This document shows positions 7,301 to 13,406 of a DNA stretch of 25,428 nt, piece after piece. The DNA is from an uncultured Lachnospiraceae bacterium (lineage in GTDB: Bacteria; Bacillota; Clostridia; Lachnospirales; Lachnospiraceae): positions 1 to 25,428 of the forward strand of contig URDN01000037.1 of NCBI GenBank assembly GCA_900546495.1, in the 5' to 3' direction. Below the pieces are notes generated by a model. It ran no database searches and was not told the origin of the DNA. It saw only the letters and a list, made by a program, of their open reading frames with translations. Numbering within the stretch: position 1 is the stretch's first letter; each line of letters starts with the position of its first letter. The translations under genes were made by a program, and so were the position numbers.

Positions 7301-8519
7301 AGCTGCCATTTTTTACATAGTTATTTTTATCTGCAACCGTCCATGTTCCAGTCTCTGCGTCCAGATTCCATGCACTCAGAGAATTGTAATATGGAGTTCC
7401 GTCTTCTGTAAAAGATAACGGGCACCACTGGTTATAACCAAGTCCGTTTCTGGCAAAATCTGCCCAACGGTCTCCACAGAATAATACGGTCTCCTGCTCG
7501 GTTCCTTTTACGGTGTAGAAAAATCCAGTCTGGGTTACATGGCAGAAGTCATCGCTGCAGCCCGGCATTATCTTCATATTTGTCTCTGGATTCTTTGCTT
7601 TTGCAGCCAGATAGGACTCATCTAAGCTATCAAGTACCATATAATATGCATGAGAAGCATTCCATCCATACAAATCTGATGCGCAGATATAATATTTGCC
7701 ATTGTACTTGAACATGCAGTTTCCTTCACGCCCTGCTCCTTTGTATACCATATAAGAAGGTCCAAGTCCTACTTTACCATCTGCCTGTGTCTGAATCTCA
7801 GAGATAAAGATTTTGCTTCGTCCGGAACCATAGGAATATACCAGATAATCTTTTCCGGTATCTTCATCGGTAAATACGGTCTGATCACCGGTATTTGTTG
7901 TTCCGCCAGTATAGTCTCTCATATCAATACGCTGATTCCATTTAAACTGTCCAGTCGGACTGTCAGAAGTAAGTACCAGTACCTGTTTGCTGTAATTATC
8001 TGTCTGATTTTTATCCAGCTTATTATCCGGATCTGCACATTCATGCTGTACAAACAGTGCATACTTACCGGTATCTTCCATATATGCAACACCAAGACGT
8101 CCTACCCATTCCACATCCTGATTATCCATTTCTTCACGTTTTGTAATTTCTTCCGGAACTACCACGTCGCCCTCGTACTTCCAGTTCGTTAAATCCGTGG
8201 AACTGTAACAGGTTACGCCTGCAAAATGGTTGTTCTTCTGTGCTTTACTGGAATCGTTATAGTATATCTCACTTTCGTCATACTTTACACCATACCAGTA
8301 ATATTTCGTAACTCCATCAACTGTAAATTTAAAAATTCCACCACCCTGAGAATAAATTGGATTTCCGTCCGTATCGTGCCAGAATATATCATTTTCAATC
8401 TGGTTAGATACATCTGTGGTATCTGCTACTTTTGCAGAAACACCTGTAATTGGTGACATTGCCATTGCCGCTGCCAGCAGACAGGCAAATGCTTTCATTG
8501 GAATCCCTTTTCTCTTCAT
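4350..8519 (-). CDS. Secreted multimodular GH43 glycosidase with carbohydrate-binding, CarboxypepD_reg-like, helical-repeat and cell-wall-binding domains
   Basis: 1389 residues. Signal peptide 1-29 (basic start, hydrophobic core, cut after VSA). Residues about 40-395 form a five-bladed GH43-type domain. FWHDTDGNPIYSQGGGIF, KYYWYG, VEWVGRLGVAYMEDTGKYAL, FKYNGKYYICASDLYGWN and GDRWADF resemble GH43 subfamilies 24/34 (exo-galactanase and relatives). E265 in GREGN fits the general acid position. A jelly-roll carbohydrate-binding module follows at about 400-547, then about three CarboxypepD_reg/Cna_B-like beta domains (555-805), a second CBM at 816-960 that recalls CBM61, three roughly 62-residue helical repeats (966-1147), and about nine GWW-type cell-wall-binding repeats (1196-1389). 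The product is probably a wall-associated enzyme acting on galactan or arabinogalactan side chains; the substrate is inferred. The GAGGAGGATATG site precedes the ATG. The LacI-type gene lies just upstream. Confidence 0.85.
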   Translation of the reverse strand: MKRKGIPMKAFACLLAAAMAMSPITGVSAKVADTTDVSNQIENDIFWHDTDGNPIYSQGGGIFKFTVDGVTKYYWYGVKYDESEIYYNDSSKAQKNNHFAGVTCYSSTDLTNWKYEGDVVVPEEITKREEMDNQDVEWVGRLGVAYMEDTGKYALFVQHECADPDNKLDKNQTDNYSKQVLVLTSDSPTGQFKWNQRIDMRDYTGGTTNTGDQTVFTDEDTGKDYLVYSYGSGRSKIFISEIQTQADGKVGLGPSYMVYKGAGREGNCMFKYNGKYYICASDLYGWNASHAYYMVLDSLDESYLAAKAKNPETNMKIMPGCSDDFCHVTQTGFFYTVKGTEQETVLFCGDRWADFARNGLGYNQWCPLSFTEDGTPYYNSLSAWNLDAETGTWTVADKNNYVKNGSFDADRVGSTALAGWTNQVTKGKSPINNNGTTTTGKYALRLGDSTDFSCGVSQTIQSNQYVALPDGTYDMSAKIKNGGNFQKLQMYAESGDVSMSIDIPQNQSEWTDVTMKNVTVSGGKVTVGFKADGEANAWCNIDDVTFVKSTDAVEMGKVSGTISSDLTGENLILRAQSETGDVYTKTILLDGEKTDYSFDSLKPGKYTISAELDVTEIEGANSSVEVVSGQSVSGIDFSVKNLSGNIAGTVTSGNAALAGVTVSLKQGDTVVAQTETDASGQYQFRRIPAGTYTLSFEKGTYETISDVEIQVTKGEETSVSNQEMKSMSGDLSGFVFLTDGTPVSNASVLLRKTDNRADTLTYTTQTDENGKLALSVVVPGTYQAIVTSGSLTAVKSNIVITENKETTMPVLMSKEKITVPNGDFETAWSNKRSIPNWSLEGTGAFLENKTPYAGKTRISFWSSSAFLGHIYQTLTGLENGAYYVTAMIKGDYADGDESYLYAKDSAGNVIAKQDMPISENDWVKVGIPVKVTDGTMTIGVYGKMSGSMWMNLDNVEAYYAGPTDTDVDATEKQIDALGDITLASEEAIAEARAAYNALTDLQKMQVNNYETLQKAEEKLAELKEDAAKVKAVESQIDALGDITLDNEDAITEARAAYDALTDAQKAQVSNYEALQKAEEKLAELKEDVAKVKDVESKIDAIGTDITLESKGAIAEARAAYDALTDAQKAQVSNYEALQKAEEEFASLTAYGTGIYTVDGEDVYYLNGTRQYVTDVAKVNGTWYNLVNGVVQKKVTVAKNHNGWWYINKDGKVDFNANTVAKNENGWWLIRNGKVDFNANTVAKNENGWWLIRNGKVDFNANTVAKNENGWWLIRNGKVDFTANTVAKNESGWWLIRNGKVDFSANTVAKNENGWWLIRNGKVDFSANTVAKNENGWWRIEGGKVNFNFNGIASNENGRWYIRNGKVDFSYNGYVTQNGVRYHVVNGKVK
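4353..4930 (-). repeat. Tandem 66-bp coding repeats (GWW cell-wall-binding array)
   Basis: These encode about nine copies of a 22-residue unit (NGWWLIRNGKVDF followed by NANTVAKNE) at the C-terminus of the GH43 protein. The inner units between about 4730 and 4880 are almost identical at DNA level: two full 66-bp copies match base for base. The outer units have diverged (GWWRIEGGKVNF, GRWYIRNGKVDF). The repeats resemble choline/glucan-binding-type WG repeats that hold proteins non-covalently on the cell wall. Confidence 0.9.
5085..5615 (-). repeat. Three tandem about 62-residue helical repeats (coding)
   Basis: Each unit carries IDALGDITL, AEARAAYDALTDAQKAQV and NYEALQKAEEKLAEL in order, predicted as alpha-helical, and probably acts as a stalk between the binding modules and the wall-binding array. 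Units 2 and 3 are more alike than unit 1, which suggests internal duplication. Such repeats are common in clostridial surface proteins. Confidence 0.85.
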
Positions 8520-8578
8520 TTTTCATATCCTCCTCTTTTTTCTTATAAGTTTTACTATCCTTCTTGCCCTTTAACTTC

Positions 8579-8619
8579 TTGCGCTCATTATAAACCACAA
8601 TTTCTTTGTTTTCATTGTG
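8579..8619 (-). promoter_or_regulatory. GH43 gene promoter with overlapping operator-like motifs
   Basis: On the minus strand the -10 is TATAAT (8592-8587) and the -35 is ATGAAA (8615-8610), with a 17-bp spacer. An inverted pair ATTGTG/CACAAT (8614-8619 and 8596-8601, 12-bp gap) overlaps the promoter. A TTGCGC motif (8579-8584) covers the expected start site. TTGCGC also forms the core of the paired sites upstream of the neighbouring lacI-type gene, which suggests direct control by that protein. Confidence 0.55.
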
Positions 8620-8658
8620 TTTATTTTCTAACGTATTTTAAAAAATTGCTCTTAGTAT

Positions 8659-9672
8659 CTACATTTTGGTAGATGCCCGTAATACCAGATCAAACCCCGG
8701 GAAAATCTTCTCACCCGCATCCGCGAATTCCAGCCATCCGATCAGTTTTTCACATGCAAGCCGTCCAAGCTCCTGTTCATCAAAGGAAATCGCAGTAACC
8801 GGCGGTATGTAATTTTGCAGAAAAAAACTATCATAAAAAGACACCACTTTTATGTCTTTTGGAATCGACAAATGCATGCGGTTTAATTTCATCAGTACAT
8901 GGCTGCAAATTTTATCATCCATGCACACAATACATTCCACACATTTTTCTGCAAGTTCTTCCACTGCGGCAAAGACATCTGCTTTCGTCGCGCAATTTAA
9001 ATACACCAGATCCTGTGGTATTTTCTTGTGATAAATCTCATGTGCTCTCTCAAATCCGCGCAAACGTTTCTGTGTAACCGTATGCTGTTCGTTTCCACCA
9101 ATCAATGCCATTCGGTTGATGCGCCGTCCCAACAGATAATCTGTCATCTGCATACAGGCTTCCACCGTATCATCATCCACATACAGTACTTCATGTCCTT
9201 TCACTTCCCCGATAACCGCCAGCGGTACATGCTCACTTTCCAGATATTGGATCACCGGATCATTGGTCAGCGCCCGGGTTACGATCATTCCATCCACTTT
9301 ATTTTCCTGAACCACCCGTTTGACTCTGGACAGATCGTTCGCCTCCAGCATGATCACAAGTACCTCATACAATTTGCTGGCAGCTGTTTCACAGATTCCC
9401 ATCAGACACTGTTGGAAAAATGGTATTTCATTCAGTTCCTGATCTGCCGGAAGAAAAACTCCAATGTTGTATGTCTTAAAAGTCTCATCTGAAACATCTG
9501 TTTCTTTTTTCTTATATCCGATTCGTTTACAATAGGCAAGGATTTTCTTTTGCATCTCTTTCCCCACCCGGCCTTTTCCGGATAAAGCTCTCGATACGGT
9601 TGTCTTGGAACATCCTAAATCTTGCGCAATTTGCTCAATCGTTATTTTTGTATCCCCACTTGCTTTACTCAT
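8659..9672 (-). CDS. LacI/GalR-family transcriptional regulator
   Basis: A 337-residue DNA-binding regulator. The N-terminal LacI helix-turn-helix spans about 10-35 (ITIEQIAQDLGCSKTTVSRALSG) with hinge helix residues after it. A periplasmic-binding-protein-like sugar-sensing domain fills 65-337, with NIGVFLP, VDGMIVTRAL, LAVIGEV, MALIGGN, ECIVCMDDKIC and ISFDEQELGRLACEKLI as family landmarks. Length is normal (330-345). It ends 140 bp before the GH43 gene on the same strand, so it most likely controls that gene in response to a sugar released by the enzyme; this is inference from position. ATGGGAG precedes the ATG at 9672. No terminator separates it from the GH43 gene, so partial read-through is possible. 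Confidence 0.95.
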   Translation of the reverse strand: MSKASGDTKITIEQIAQDLGCSKTTVSRALSGKGRVGKEMQKKILAYCKRIGYKKKETDVSDETFKTYNIGVFLPADQELNEIPFFQQCLMGICETAASKLYEVLVIMLEANDLSRVKRVVQENKVDGMIVTRALTNDPVIQYLESEHVPLAVIGEVKGHEVLYVDDDTVEACMQMTDYLLGRRINRMALIGGNEQHTVTQKRLRGFERAHEIYHKKIPQDLVYLNCATKADVFAAVEELAEKCVECIVCMDDKICSHVLMKLNRMHLSIPKDIKVVSFYDSFFLQNYIPPVTAISFDEQELGRLACEKLIGWLEFADAGEKIFPGFDLVLRASTKM

Positions 9673-9705
9673 CTCCCATTTTTTCTGTTAATTTTGTATA
9701 TATCT

Positions 9706-9734
9706 ATATTACTTTGATATCATTTTATCGTCAA
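9706..9734 (-). promoter_or_regulatory. Promoter of the lacI-type gene
   Basis: On the minus strand the -35 is TTGACG (9734-9729) and the -10 is TAATAT (9711-9706), spacer exactly 17 bp, about 34 bp upstream of the ATG. A short motif TTTTCTGT(T/A)A appears three times in this upstream region, near 9681, 9764 and 9784. It may be regulatory but is A/T-rich and could be chance. Confidence 0.65.
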
Positions 9735-9795
9735 TTTGCTTATTTCATAAAATCATTCCTCTGTTTTCTGTAAATTACACATATTTTCTGTTAGT

Positions 9796-9813
9796 TTGCG
9801 CAATTTTGCGCAA
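9796..9813. promoter_or_regulatory. Paired TTGCGCAA operator-like palindromes
   Basis: Two perfect 8-bp palindromes TTGCGCAA (9796-9803 and 9806-9813) are placed 10 bp apart, about one helical turn. The CG-centred palindrome is the usual form of LacI-family half-site pairs. They lie about 100 bp upstream of the expected start of the lacI-type transcript. The rest of the 9673-10024 interval holds only that promoter and the glpK terminator; no gene is seen. Confidence 0.5.
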
Positions 9814-9901
9814 CAGTTGTAATACATTCATTCCATGGAAGCTGTTATCACACATTCTTGCAACTGTATGACTTACATGGTTGTACTGATTACAATTACA
9901 G

Positions 9902-9949
9902 AAAAAAGAACTGCTTCTATGTATCATCGTCACATAAAAGCAGTTCTTT
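9902..9949 (-). terminator. Intrinsic terminator of the glp operon
   Basis: A 12-bp stem AAAGAACTGCTT (9905-9916) with its complement (9938-9949), and an inner TATGT/ACATA stem. On the minus strand it is followed by TTTTTTC. It lies 76 bp past the glpK stop codon. Confidence 0.85.
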
Positions 9950-10024
9950 CTAAATTACTTAATCGCTTATTCTATTTTTCTTTCTTGTTCTTCGTACCAA
10001 ACATGCCCCTTGCGCTTCACTCGT

Positions 10025-11527
10025 TTAATCTTCATCCTGAGACCAGGCAAGTGCACAACGTACTGCACGATGCCAGCCTTTCAGCAGTTTCGTACGCTCT
10101 GTTTCTTCCATGGTCGGCTCAAAAGCACGGCCAAGATTCCAGTTTTTGCGGATTTCATCCTTGCTGCTCCAATATCCAACCGCTAAACCTGCCAGATAAG
10201 CTGCACCAAGTGCTGTTGTCTCAATACATTTCGGACGCTCTGCACGGATGCCCGCGATATCTGCCTGGAATTTCATCAGCATGTTATTTGCACTGGCTCC
10301 GCCATCCACCTTGAGATGTTTCATTTTTACTCCGGCATCTTCTTCCATCGCTGCGATGACATCATAGGCCTGATAAGCAATGGATTCTAATGTTGCACGG
10401 ATAAAATGCTCCTTTTTGCATCCTCTGGTCACACCTACGATCGTGCCTCGCGCATAGGAATCCCAGTATGGCGCACCCATGCCGGTAAAGGCAGGGACCA
10501 CGTAAACCCCCTTACAATCCGGTACTTCATCTGCATACTCTTCTGACTGACGTGCTGTTTTTATCATACGCATCTCATCCCGCAGCCACTGGATTGCTGC
10601 ACCTGCTACAAATACGCTTCCTTCCAGTGCGTATTCCACTTCATCACTGACACTTGCTGCCAAGGTGGTCAGTAAACCATTTTTCGATGCAATCGGCTCT
10701 TTTCCAGTATTCATCAACAGGAAACAGCCGGTTCCATATGTAATTTTCCCCTCGCCTTTTTCAAAACAGCTCTGACCAAACAGTGCAGCCTGCTGATCGC
10801 CCGCTGCTCCGCACACCGGAATTTCTCCGCCGGTCACCGCCGGATCGGTATGACCATAAATATAGCTGGACGGTTTTACCTCCGGAAGCATACTCTCCGG
10901 AATATTGAATTTTGCCAGAATCTCTTTGTCCCAACAGCATTTATGAATATCATACAGCATTGTTCTGGATGCGTTGGAATAATCCGTCACATGTACAACT
11001 CCTCCGGTTAGATTCCAGATCAGCCACGTATCTACCGTTCCAAACAAAAGGTTTCCTTCCTCTGCCTGTTCCCGTGCACCTTCGACATTGTCCAGAATCC
11101 ACGCAATCTTGCTCGCTGAAAAATATGCATCTGCGATCAGTCCGGTCCGCTCACGAATCAGCTCATCAAATTTTTCCTCTTTCAGACGGTCAATCTGCTC
11201 TGCTGTTCTGCGACACTGCCACACAATTGCATTGTATACAGGTGCACCGGTGTGACGGTTCCAGACAATCGTGGTCTCGCGCTGATTTGTGATACCGATG
11301 CCCTCGATATCCTCCGGCGTTGCTCCGGTCACTGCCATTGCCTCTGTCAGCACAGATAACTGTGTGGACCAGATTTCCCGTGGATTCTGCTCTACCCAGC
11401 CCGGCTGCGGATAAATCTGTGTCAGCTCCTTCTGTGCCATGCCACAGATATTTCCTTCATGATCAAATAAAATACAGCGGGAACTTGTGGTCCCCTGATC
11501 TAATGCCATGATATACTTTTTCCCCAT
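10025..11527 (-). CDS. glpK: Glycerol kinase
   Basis: A 500-residue FGGY-family kinase that makes sn-glycerol-3-phosphate from glycerol and ATP. Landmarks are the N-terminal phosphate loop (MALDQGTTSSRCILFDHEG), QIYPQPGWVEQNP, the GITNQRETT and WQCRRT segments, GTGCFLLMNTG, ALEGSVFVAGAAIQWLRD, YVVPAFTGMGAPYWD and the second FGGY signature region VDGGASANNMLMKFQADI. Length equals the family norm. GAGGAGAG sits just before the ATG at 11527. It is the last gene of the glp operon, but a 183-bp insertion element separates it from the upstream DUF1667 gene, leaving a gap of 238 bp in an otherwise tightly packed operon. Confidence 0.97.
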   Translation of the reverse strand: MGKKYIMALDQGTTSSRCILFDHEGNICGMAQKELTQIYPQPGWVEQNPREIWSTQLSVLTEAMAVTGATPEDIEGIGITNQRETTIVWNRHTGAPVYNAIVWQCRRTAEQIDRLKEEKFDELIRERTGLIADAYFSASKIAWILDNVEGAREQAEEGNLLFGTVDTWLIWNLTGGVVHVTDYSNASRTMLYDIHKCCWDKEILAKFNIPESMLPEVKPSSYIYGHTDPAVTGGEIPVCGAAGDQQAALFGQSCFEKGEGKITYGTGCFLLMNTGKEPIASKNGLLTTLAASVSDEVEYALEGSVFVAGAAIQWLRDEMRMIKTARQSEEYADEVPDCKGVYVVPAFTGMGAPYWDSYARGTIVGVTRGCKKEHFIRATLESIAYQAYDVIAAMEEDAGVKMKHLKVDGGASANNMLMKFQADIAGIRAERPKCIETTALGAAYLAGLAVGYWSSKDEIRKNWNLGRAFEPTMEETERTKLLKGWHRAVRCALAWSQDED

Positions 11528-11560
11528 GATCTCTCCTCATTTCCGTCAACTTTTCTTATT

Positions 11561-11757
11561 ATTCTATGATGCCAGGGTCAAAAGCCTGAAACCACGATGT
11601 GCTTGCACAAGAGTGGTTTTATGGCTTAATGACCCGCCCCGATATGAGCATAAAAGTGGAGCGTCAGCTTCACGATATGCGAATATTGGGTAGAATTGTG
11701 GGAGTACGAAGTACGGAACAATTCGTATGGCATCTTTTGACCTCAACATCATTCTAT
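11561..11757. mobile_element. 183-bp MITE-like insertion element with direct repeats (in glp operon)
   Basis: The element covers 11568-11750. Its ends are inverted: GATG...AGGGTCAAAAG at the left and CTTTTGACCTCAACATC at the right, giving GGTCAAAAG (11576-11584) against CTTTTGACC (11734-11742) plus GATG/CATC at the tips. It is bordered directly by the direct repeat ATTCTAT (11561-11567 and 11751-11757), as expected of a target duplication. Inside are three hairpins: A 11582-11627, B 11637-11690 (with GA/GA internal loop) and C 11693-11724 (GAATTGT/ACAATTC). It has no credible gene; the short open frames on both strands lack family matches and follow the structure. It lies 15 bp past the DUF1667 stop codon (11766) and 40 bp before the glpK start. 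Confidence 0.7.
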
Positions 11758-11765
11758 CGTATCGG

Positions 11766-12140
11766 TCAAAATGTTTCAACGGCTGATATAGATTTCGTTG
11801 CGACTACATCCACGCCGGTATCAGCCACATTTTCCACAATCACATCCCCAATCTGAACCGGTGCGGTAAGTGCCACCCTTTTTAATGCAACCAGACATTC
11901 CCGGATTTTTCCTTTTGGAATATCCGACGCTGTTTTTACAGATACTACCGGCAGATTTCCACCCGTTACCGGTACCGTCGATGTCACGATCCTTCTTGGA
12001 TCAGTCAGTTCTTTTCTCGCATAGTCATCCCCGCATTTGCAGGTATTTCCACTTACGGATACCACCTGCGCGTCCTTTATTTCCACTGTCAGATTACAGC
12101 CCAGCGGGCAGCCGATACAAATCAGTTCTTTTCGTTCCAT
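11766..12140 (-). CDS. DUF1667 protein, Cys-rich partner of the glp flavoproteins
   Basis: A 124-residue cytoplasmic protein of the DUF1667 family, which is almost always encoded beside the two glycerol-3-phosphate dehydrogenase-like flavoproteins. Cys residues are placed as CIGCPLGC (C8, C11, C15) and CKC (C34, C36), which suggests an Fe-S cluster and an electron-transfer role similar to GlpC; this is inferred, since the biochemistry of the family is little known. Its ATG overlaps the stop of the upstream gene (TAATG), so the two are translationally coupled. The stop at 11766 lies 15 bp from the edge of the insertion element. The last residues (SAVETF) do not look disturbed. Confidence 0.85.
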   Translation of the reverse strand: MERKELICIGCPLGCNLTVEIKDAQVVSVSGNTCKCGDDYARKELTDPRRIVTSTVPVTGGNLPVVSVKTASDIPKGKIRECLVALKRVALTAPVQIGDVIVENVADTGVDVVATKSISAVETF

Positions 12141-13405
12141 TATGCTTCCCCCTGTTCGATTCGGATTGTTATTTTGGATAAATCCTCATATTCCTGCAGT
12201 TTTTTCTTCTGTAAAATCACCTGTTCCATCTCGCCCGGTGCCATAACTTTCTTTTTCAGACGCATAATACAGGTATCATCAAAATAAACACATACTTCAC
12301 AGTTTTTGTATACATTTCCAACACGGAAACGTACGATCTGTTTGTCCTGCATCCGATGTGGATGAATGGAAGCGGGTACCGTATAACGCACACCACCTTC
12401 CGGGCAGATGCTGATCTCTGTTACATCTTCTGCGAACTTCTGTGTCACATATTCTGCCGCAAAGGTGCCTGCCGCCCCTGCTTCTTCCGATACATAATCC
12501 ACCAGATCATGCACATGCAACACGTTTCCACAGGCAAACACACCCGGAATATTTGTCTCCAGACTCTCATTTACAACTGGTCCGGAGGTTACCGGACTTA
12601 ATTCCACACCTAATTTTCCGGAAAGCTCATTTTCCGGGATCAGACCACAGGATAACAATAACGTATCACATTCATAGGTTTCTTCTGTTCCCGGAATCGG
12701 TTTCAGTTTTTTATCCACCTGCGCGATGGTAACCGCCTCCACCCGGTCTTTTCCTTTGATATCTACCACGGTATGACTCAGTTTCAATGGAATATCATAA
12801 TCATCCAGACACTGTACAATATTTCGTTTCAGACCACCGGAATACGGCATCAGTTCTGCCACCACCTGCACTTTTGCGCCTTCAAAGGTCATGCGCCGCG
12901 CCATGATCAGACCGATATCCCCGGAACCAAGAATGACCACCTTTTTGCCAGGCATACGTCCCTCAATATTGACATAACGCTGTGCCGTTCCTGCGGAGTA
13001 AATGCCTGCCGGACGATAACCCGGAATATTTAAGGCTCCCCTCGACCGCTCTCTGCATCCCATGGCCAGAACAATAGCTTCTGCCTCCACTGTAAACATT
13101 CCCTGCTCCCGGTTCATACAGGTGATTTTTTTCTCCGGACTGATATCCACTACCATCGTTGACAGCAGATACGGAATCTGCATTTCTTCCACTTTCTCAA
13201 TAAAACGCGCCGCATATTCCGGTCCTGTCAGTTCTTCCTTAAAAGTATGTAACCCAAATCCGTTATGGATGCACTGATTTAAAATACCGCCAAGCTGTTC
13301 ATCACGTTCCAGAATCAAAATATCTTCCACACCGGCCTTTCGTGCCGCAACCGCTGCTGCCAGACCTGCAGGTCCGCCGCCGATAATCACTATTTTCGTT
13401 TTCAT
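12140..13405 (-). CDS. GlpB-like NAD(P)/FAD-dependent oxidoreductase
   Basis: A 421-residue flavoprotein with two Rossmann motifs: FAD-binding IVIIGGGPAGLAAAVAARKAG near residue 5 and NAD(P)-binding VVILGSGDIGLIMARRM near 155. A third family element, TNIPGVFACGNVLHVHDLVD, is the ATG-type FAD signature seen in thioredoxin-reductase-like proteins. Members of this family next to a GlpA-like protein and DUF1667 are thought to form a multi-subunit glycerol-3-phosphate dehydrogenase that passes electrons to NAD or another acceptor. The ATG at 13405 is chosen because AAGGAGG lies 9 nt upstream; an upstream in-frame start would overlap the previous gene by 20 bp. Only 1 bp separates it from that gene's stop. 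Confidence 0.88.
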   Translation of the reverse strand: MKTKIVIIGGGPAGLAAAVAARKAGVEDILILERDEQLGGILNQCIHNGFGLHTFKEELTGPEYAARFIEKVEEMQIPYLLSTMVVDISPEKKITCMNREQGMFTVEAEAIVLAMGCRERSRGALNIPGYRPAGIYSAGTAQRYVNIEGRMPGKKVVILGSGDIGLIMARRMTFEGAKVQVVAELMPYSGGLKRNIVQCLDDYDIPLKLSHTVVDIKGKDRVEAVTIAQVDKKLKPIPGTEETYECDTLLLSCGLIPENELSGKLGVELSPVTSGPVVNESLETNIPGVFACGNVLHVHDLVDYVSEEAGAAGTFAAEYVTQKFAEDVTEISICPEGGVRYTVPASIHPHRMQDKQIVRFRVGNVYKNCEVCVYFDDTCIMRLKKKVMAPGEMEQVILQKKKLQEYEDLSKITIRIEQGEA

Positions 13406-13406
13406 A

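Noticed and set aside
9961..10015. Tiny minus-strand frame MFGTKNKKEK after glpK
   Set aside because: Ten codons with only a weak AAGGGGC upstream; no way to support it as a gene.
9835..10314. 159-codon plus-strand frame across the glpK terminator
   Set aside because: It overlaps the terminator hairpin and the conserved 3' end of glpK, without ribosome site or recognisable product.
11564..11856. Short open frames on both strands inside and across the glp-operon element
   Set aside because: They follow the inverted-repeat and hairpin sequence, have no good ribosome sites, and the plus-strand one runs into the DUF1667 gene.
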